This document shows, in pieces, positions 60,201-64,000 of a stretch of 64,000 bases of DNA (position 1 is the first letter of the stretch; each line of letters opens with the position of its first letter). The translations under genes and the position numbers were made by a program. The notes under the pieces are model-generated. The model saw only the letters and a program-made list of their open reading frames with translations. It ran no database searches and was not told the origin of the DNA. Location of the stretch: NCBI GenBank assembly GCA_028583605.1, contig CM053330.1, positions 19,121,539 through 19,185,538 on the forward strand, in the 5' to 3' direction. The DNA is from Dastarcus helophoroides (lineage: Eukaryota; Arthropoda; Insecta; Coleoptera; Bothrideridae).

Positions 60201-63200
60201 GTACCTGTGTGAAATCCTACAATATCTTAATCATCCTTAAACTTTCATTAATTATTTAATATGCATAGTGTTAATAAATTGTGCTGATTATACCAAGAAT
60301 TCAAATGGGTACCACCCAAACTCCCTTTATTGGGCATCTCGCTTTTAACCCAGAATGTGCTGGCCAATTAACCCAAAGAAGATTTTTTTCCTCATTAATT
60401 TAGCTTTATTTAAACATGCTTTAATTATTCCAGATGATATTACAAGAGTTTAAAACGCTGATACCGGCTTTAACACATTTTTAACAATTCTCTGATTTCT
60501 GAGCGCTGATTGTTGCAGAAAAGACCATGTCTTTTTCCTCTTGATTTAACCTTTGAATTTTATATTTCGTTCCGTTAAATCCTCTGATCAGGTGAGTTAT
60601 TGGAATGATTTCTTCGTAACAGTGGCAACATAATGCTTCAACTATGCCTTATCCAGCAGAGCTGATTCCCATCCTACCTTTTTATGTATAAATTCCTTTG
60701 GCGGTTCGTTATTTTTACTTTAAAACATTAGTAGCTAAATGTTAAAACGCATATCTGATCGAAATGTTAGCAAAAATTACCTTAATAACATGTCTTAATC
60801 AGTAGCTTCTGAACGGATTTTAAATAATTTGTTGTTAAAAGCGAGTAATTGACGTTTGCGATTTTAAAATAAAACAGGAGTTTATTTATTCAAAGTGGTT
60901 TGATCTTTAACGTGAAAATATCACAGTTGCCCACTTTTTCTTTGATCAGCTTCACCAGTTATAAAAGGCATGTACATGTACGTGACTTGTAAAATCATTA
61001 GTTGTGTGTTTTAATAGTCAATTAAGCTAAATTTTCAACATCTAAAGCAACTATTATTTGAGACTATTTTGAAGAGATTAGCCATATTAAATAAAACATA
61101 AAAAGTAATGGCAGATACAGATTTCATGAATGAGTGATCTTTGTAATAAAAGACAAATGCAGCTTAAGAAATGAAAATATTTTACCTACCGATAAAACAA
61201 TCATAGAGCAAGTGTATCGTTGTTATTAAACATTTAACCATTGCTGTGAATTGGATACGGACACTGGAATGCGGAGCATTTAACAATGTATTTAAAGCTG
61301 TCCTTCTGTGAGAAATAAAAATGCCAAATAATTCTTCAGTGCTTTGATTTTGCAAAAGCAAATATCCATTCAGATTACTGCATGTTTGCTGAAAAAAATT
61401 AAATATTTAGGAAAGTAAATAGCAAAAAATAATAATTTAACCCAGTTATACCCAGCATTGCATTTTTGCATCAGTACCATATGTGAAAACACAATTCTGG
61501 GCACAAAAGGGTTAATATAGAGTGGTTTGTTTTTCTACACATGTAAACAATTATAGAATATGTACTTTATAATCAAGATCAATGGACTTTTTTTTTAAAC
61601 AATTTTTTTCTTTATATCTAACCTATAAAGAAAGTATTATCTGCAGATTTGATATTTGTGAGCAATTTATGATTATTTTTCTTAAAATATCATTTTTATG
61701 AAGTAATTTATTAGCAAACATGCCTAAATGATATCTGAAAATACCTAAAAATTATACAGTAAATCCCATAAGAATATACTGTTACCGATAATTGTATTTA
61801 AAAAATTATATTAAAATAACAAATATAAAATTAAATTATCTTCATTAGTCTTTCACTTTTATATAATTTTGGCAATTTTTTAAGTTTAATCCACTCGCAA
61901 AGAGTAACCCCATTATGCCTTCGAAGCACTGGGAGTAGGATGCGGAAACAAGGACAGATGGCTATGAATCGCCTTCTTAAACAAGGATAGGTTGTAATTT
62001 TTGGGAAAAATTCCTTTCTGTAACGTGTTCCATAGCTGGAAAGTTCTATAGAAAAAAAAAAGAGTACAGATTATATAAATTCCATTCCATCATACCCAAT
62101 ACATTAAAAATGATTAAAATTTTCGGTTGTTTTATTTCTTTCATATATCAAAGTTTCCCAAATGATGGGTGACGATCCAACACTGGGCCATGAAATTAAA
62201 ATACTGGCTCAAAGATCTTCTTCAGGTCATTAAATAATACTTATGAATGAAAAATCTGCATCTTATTTAGAAAATGTATGCACCAAAAGAGCTAAAAAAA
62301 CCTTTTAGTGGGTTAGAAAGGGGTAGCATAAAAATAACCCTTTTGCAAGTAAAAAATGTATGATAAACACCAATCCAAGAGTTTTATTATCCGAGGTATC
62401 TCCTTTCCACATTACCTTTCATAACCAAGGTTTTACTGTGCATAGAAGGTATGAAATATAATATTTATTATATTGCAAAGGGTAATGAATTACCTCCGAG
62501 GTTATTTCAACAGACTCCAAATCTTCCTTTATTCTGCTAAAAATTTTTTCTTTCAAAAGCTGTAAATTCTCCCTCAATTGTTTTAGAAGCGGTATTCTGT
62601 GTAAAGTTTCTGAATTTATTAGTGACAAACCTAAAAAAATTACTGTTAATTGGCCTTAAATCAATGCTGGATACTTCAACCTGTATGAATAGTTTGGGCC
62701 AATAAGTAAAACTGTGCAGCATTTAAATTATTTCGTTTATCCAAACTAATCCAAATTTGCTCATTAATAAAAATTGCCAGTCGAATTTGTATAACAAGAG
62801 CTCTCTCCTCATATTTTTTCCTACAATGCAGATGTTAAAAAGTTCTACACTTGATAGAAGTACATTACTGCAATTTCATACCTATCAACAGAATCGGGTG
62901 TTATTTTCATTGGAACATTTGTACTATCCACTAGAATTTTACAAACATCCTTGATGCTTTCAATACTTTCTACAATTTGCTCTGACATTGTTTTCATACT
63001 TCTGATGGCATCAGAGGCAGTTAAGATATCTTTATATCTATCTCTACAATTAAACACAGATTAATAATACAGCGAATTAAAGAACACTTTTACAAGAACT
63101 TACCCAACTGTTGAACGTAATTCTATCCTTTTTCTTTCAATTTCTGCATCAAGTAGTTTTTGTATTTCTATTATTTCTTCTATTTTATGGTCTTCGAACA

Positions 63201-63246
63201 ACTTATTTATATCTAATTCTAATAAATTATATTTAAAACGGGCCAT
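48225..63246 (-). CDS. COG1: COG1, conserved oligomeric Golgi complex subunit 1
   Basis: The coding exons, in minus-strand order, are 63246-63104, 63043-62882, 62820-62681, 62630-62494, 61388-61190, 52582-52441, 52369-52200, 52147-51881, 51828-51594, 51543-51249, 48905-48477 and 48425-48225. All junctions are GT-AG and every phase agrees, giving 840 codons. The start MARFKYNLLELD is followed by NKLFEDHKIEEI, then GDRYKDILTASDAIRSM, the conserved N-terminal signature. Later come QIRLAIFINEQIW, WNQLDDIV and ALQFLFDVKF, and near the C-terminus IDPFDLDVF. COG1 organises lobe A of the Golgi tether for retrograde traffic. The last exon is uncertain. A phase-0 candidate lies at 48136-48104 and another at 47901-47866. 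The 8.6-kb intron 5 is filled with transposons. The N-terminus, middle and C-terminus all fit, so the call is firm. Confidence 0.95.
48906..51248. other. COG1 intron 10 contents
   Basis: This 2.3-kb intron holds AT-rich degenerate repeat at about 50280-50990. An isolated hAT-like terminus (CAGTGGCGGGTAAAACTAGG, followed by a G-run) lies at 50014-50041, with no partner found. I see no other gene. Confidence 0.5.
52780..53720. repeat. AT-rich degenerate repeat block in COG1 intron 5
   Basis: The block repeats AAAAAAGTCGAAATTTTGAA-type phrases. The part at 53450-53720 changes to a looser TTAGAAACAAATTTGTT-like repeat with a period near 33 bases. There is no coding content. Confidence 0.6.
54258..56474. 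mobile_element. Long-TIR Tc1/mariner-type element interrupted by a LINE
   Basis: TA flanks both ends. The left end is CAGGGTGTCCCCGTTTTAAG and the right end, reversed, is CATGGTGTCCCAGTTTCAAG. Past the LINE, the left arm resumes at about 55500 and pairs with the right arm to about 55870 (right arm about 56080-56474). Shared phrases include CTCTTAATAAAAAAGATACA and CCGGTGGCGGAGTT against CCAGTGGTGGAGTT. Arms are about 430 bp and there is no transposase frame. Confidence 0.78.
54318..55497 (-). mobile_element. 5'-truncated LINE, second family, inside long-TIR element
   Basis: Minus-strand coding starts in the RT domain (ALDWLRSYLTGRRLRV at about 55460) and passes a small deletion around the VPQG motif. 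It gives NYLLYADDLKVYRAI (intact YADD), then LNVMKCAVMQFSR and KDLGVLVDDKLDFVRHI, in a frame at 55349-54948. The tail at 54842-54585 has RTQTDLCFWYKIINGLIDLP. The 3' UTR carries a GTAAAT-rich simple repeat and ends ATCAATAAAAAAAA at about 54318. It is distinct from the LINE at 28606-30826. Confidence 0.82.
56630..58830. repeat. AT-rich degenerate repeat block in COG1 intron 5
   Basis: This is the longest uninterrupted block of the family in the window, made of GAAATTTNGAGAAAAAA- and AAATTTCGAG-like phrases. No gene is present, and short frames such as 57335-57520 (minus) are artefacts. Confidence 0.65.
59050..59381 (-). mobile_element. Solo LTR of an LTR retrotransposon
   Basis: On the minus strand the segment starts TGTAACGAAATG and ends GCCCGCAACA, so it has TG...CA termini. 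In order it has a TATA box (TATATAAAGG), a TCAGTCAGTCAGT tract where the transcription start would lie, and AATAAAG as polyadenylation signal. This is the layout of an insect Gypsy-type LTR of 332 bp. No internal gag-pol sequence adjoins it. Flanks ATAT and AGAT are a possible imperfect 4-bp duplication. The ACTG repeat is part of the LTR and not an independent microsatellite. Confidence 0.82.
59400..61180. other. Intronic stretch without recognisable genes
   Basis: Frames here (59413-59628, 59954-60178, and a short one near 59700 containing KPQMTLEEVVPDIQASF) do not match anything I know. Phrases like GGGGTAATTGTAAAT recur at about 58975, 59512 and 59900, so a decayed element is possible. 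Confidence 0.4.
61878..62065 (-). mobile_element. Short LINE 3' fragment in COG1 intron 4
   Basis: The segment matches the 3' end of the LINE at 28606-30826 (and 14899-15219). It covers the last part of the C-terminal tail and the GTGGATTAAACTTAAAA-type 3' end. It is about 190 bp, minus strand, severely 5'-truncated. Confidence 0.85.
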
Positions 63247-63287
63247 TGTTTGAATTTTACTAAATTAACCTACAAATCTAGTTGTGA

Positions 63288-63311
63288 AACGTCAACTAAT
63301 TTGTTGACGTT
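63288..63311. promoter_or_regulatory. Inverted TGACGT half-sites upstream of COG1
   Basis: AACGTCAAC and GTTGACGTT face each other across six bases, about 42-65 bp upstream of the COG1 start codon. The arms contain TGACGT, the half-site of CREB/ATF-type factors. It could be a promoter element of COG1. This is inference from position and symmetry only. Confidence 0.4.
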
Positions 63312-63772
63312 TAAGCGCTTTATTTTGCTGTATTTGCGCTTAATGCAACTAGATTGCTTATGTCAGCTCCCAATCATAGACACTGAAATGAAAAGAGAAG
63401 CCACGACATTTATTTAGACTGAAGGAAAAGGCAATAGCATTTTATGCGACCTCTATATTTGTCATATTCATCCAACTTGCAAGTTATAATTTTATAAAAC
63501 AAAGTCCTGTTAGTTACACTATTTATAACTCCAGAACCGCTAGACGGATTTTTATGCTCTTTACTTTCTTGGATTTGCCTCAACTTCGAAAAGCAGAATA
63601 AAGATTAACATTTTTAAAAATTAACGAAAACATGTTTTGTAAGGAATCAATGTACAGCGCCATCTCTGCTTCATAATAAGAACACGACAGAAACGTATTG
63701 CAACCTTAACTAGTAGATGTCGCTGTATCTTTTTTAAATATAGTTCGTTTCTAGCAGTTTTTCGCGTAGGAT

Positions 63773-64000
63773 TAGGGATGCAACATCGTTCAAAAAAGCA
63801 TCGATGTTTGAACATCGATATTTTTTAAAATCAAACATCGATGTCTCAAACATCGGAATTAAGTGACGATACATCGAAGCTTTTCCGATGTTTTTCAAAT
63901 ATTTAATTGCGGATTTAAGAAGTCAAAATTACGAAGGTGTAGAAAGGATATCAATTGAAAAAGCTTTTTTCTAGAAACTTCGAGTTTAACGTTAAGATTT
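63773..64000. mobile_element. Probable hAT-type element start with ACATCG repeats, cut by window end
   Basis: The sequence begins TAGGGATGCAACATCG, a hAT-like terminus. Within the next 120 bases it carries about eight copies of ACATCG or CGATGT, often as ACATCGATGT. Dense subterminal repeats of this kind are typical of hAT ends. The rest of the element lies outside the window. Confidence 0.6.

Noticed and set aside
63057..63104. Start codon at 63057 for the short minus-strand frame 62845-63057
   Set aside because: The ATG lies in the intron just before COG1 exon 2. The real start is at 63246 in exon 1, and the phases join.

Overview
This window is AT-rich eukaryotic DNA, most probably from an insect. 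Two spliced host genes, a Penelope-like element (PLE), several LINE clades, Tc1/mariner, hAT, MULE and pogo-type remnants, and small inverted-repeat elements point that way. A beetle is a reasonable guess, but the order cannot be fixed from the sequence. There is no sign of a prokaryotic operon, a CRISPR array or a viral gene cluster.

Two host genes are supported by exon-by-exon reading, with splice sites and codon phases that agree. The first is on the + strand at 34137-38597 and looks like the orthologue of CGRRF1, a RING-finger E3 ligase candidate. Five coding exons are visible and the N-terminal exon(s) were not found. The second is on the - strand from 63246 down to about 48225 and is COG1, a subunit of the conserved oligomeric Golgi tethering complex. 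Twelve coding exons join in phase into 840 codons, and only the last short exon is uncertain. The two genes are convergent, with about 9.6 kb between their 3' ends.

Layout. 1-1255: degenerate AT-rich repeats with a near-perfect hairpin. 1259-3039: a decayed PLE (RT plus GIY-YIG) between inverted repeats that carry hammerhead-like motifs. 3040-12480: gene-poor, with small inverted-repeat elements and a long low-complexity block. 12485-15290: a long-TIR element holding a LINE RNase H fragment, then a Tc1-like transposase pseudogene split by a LINE 3' end. 17403-19624: a tandem duplication, then a foldback element with nested insertions, one of which is a 131-bp inverted repeat with a second hammerhead-like motif, a poly(A) tail and a 13-bp target duplication. 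20190-22190: a mariner-like transposase pseudogene with a tandem duplication and a hAT-type insertion. 27659-30826: another Tc1-like pseudogene abutted by a larger copy of the same LINE family. 30895-31811: a tandem array of about 375-bp units. 32005-33113: a MULE transposase pseudogene beside a repeated 13-base motif. 34137-38597: CGRRF1. 39530-47582: mariner, pogo-like and hAT elements. 48225-63246: COG1, whose introns hold AT-rich blocks, a LINE inside a long-TIR element, a solo LTR and a LINE tail. 63773-64000: the start of a probable hAT element.

The two host genes have no evident functional link (ubiquitin ligase and Golgi tethering). Most of the rest is a layered transposon graveyard in which insertion order can be read from nesting and target duplications. 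The most unusual signals are the three hammerhead-like cores in two PLE-type inverted-repeat structures. They share a very short helix III and one extra base next to helix II.
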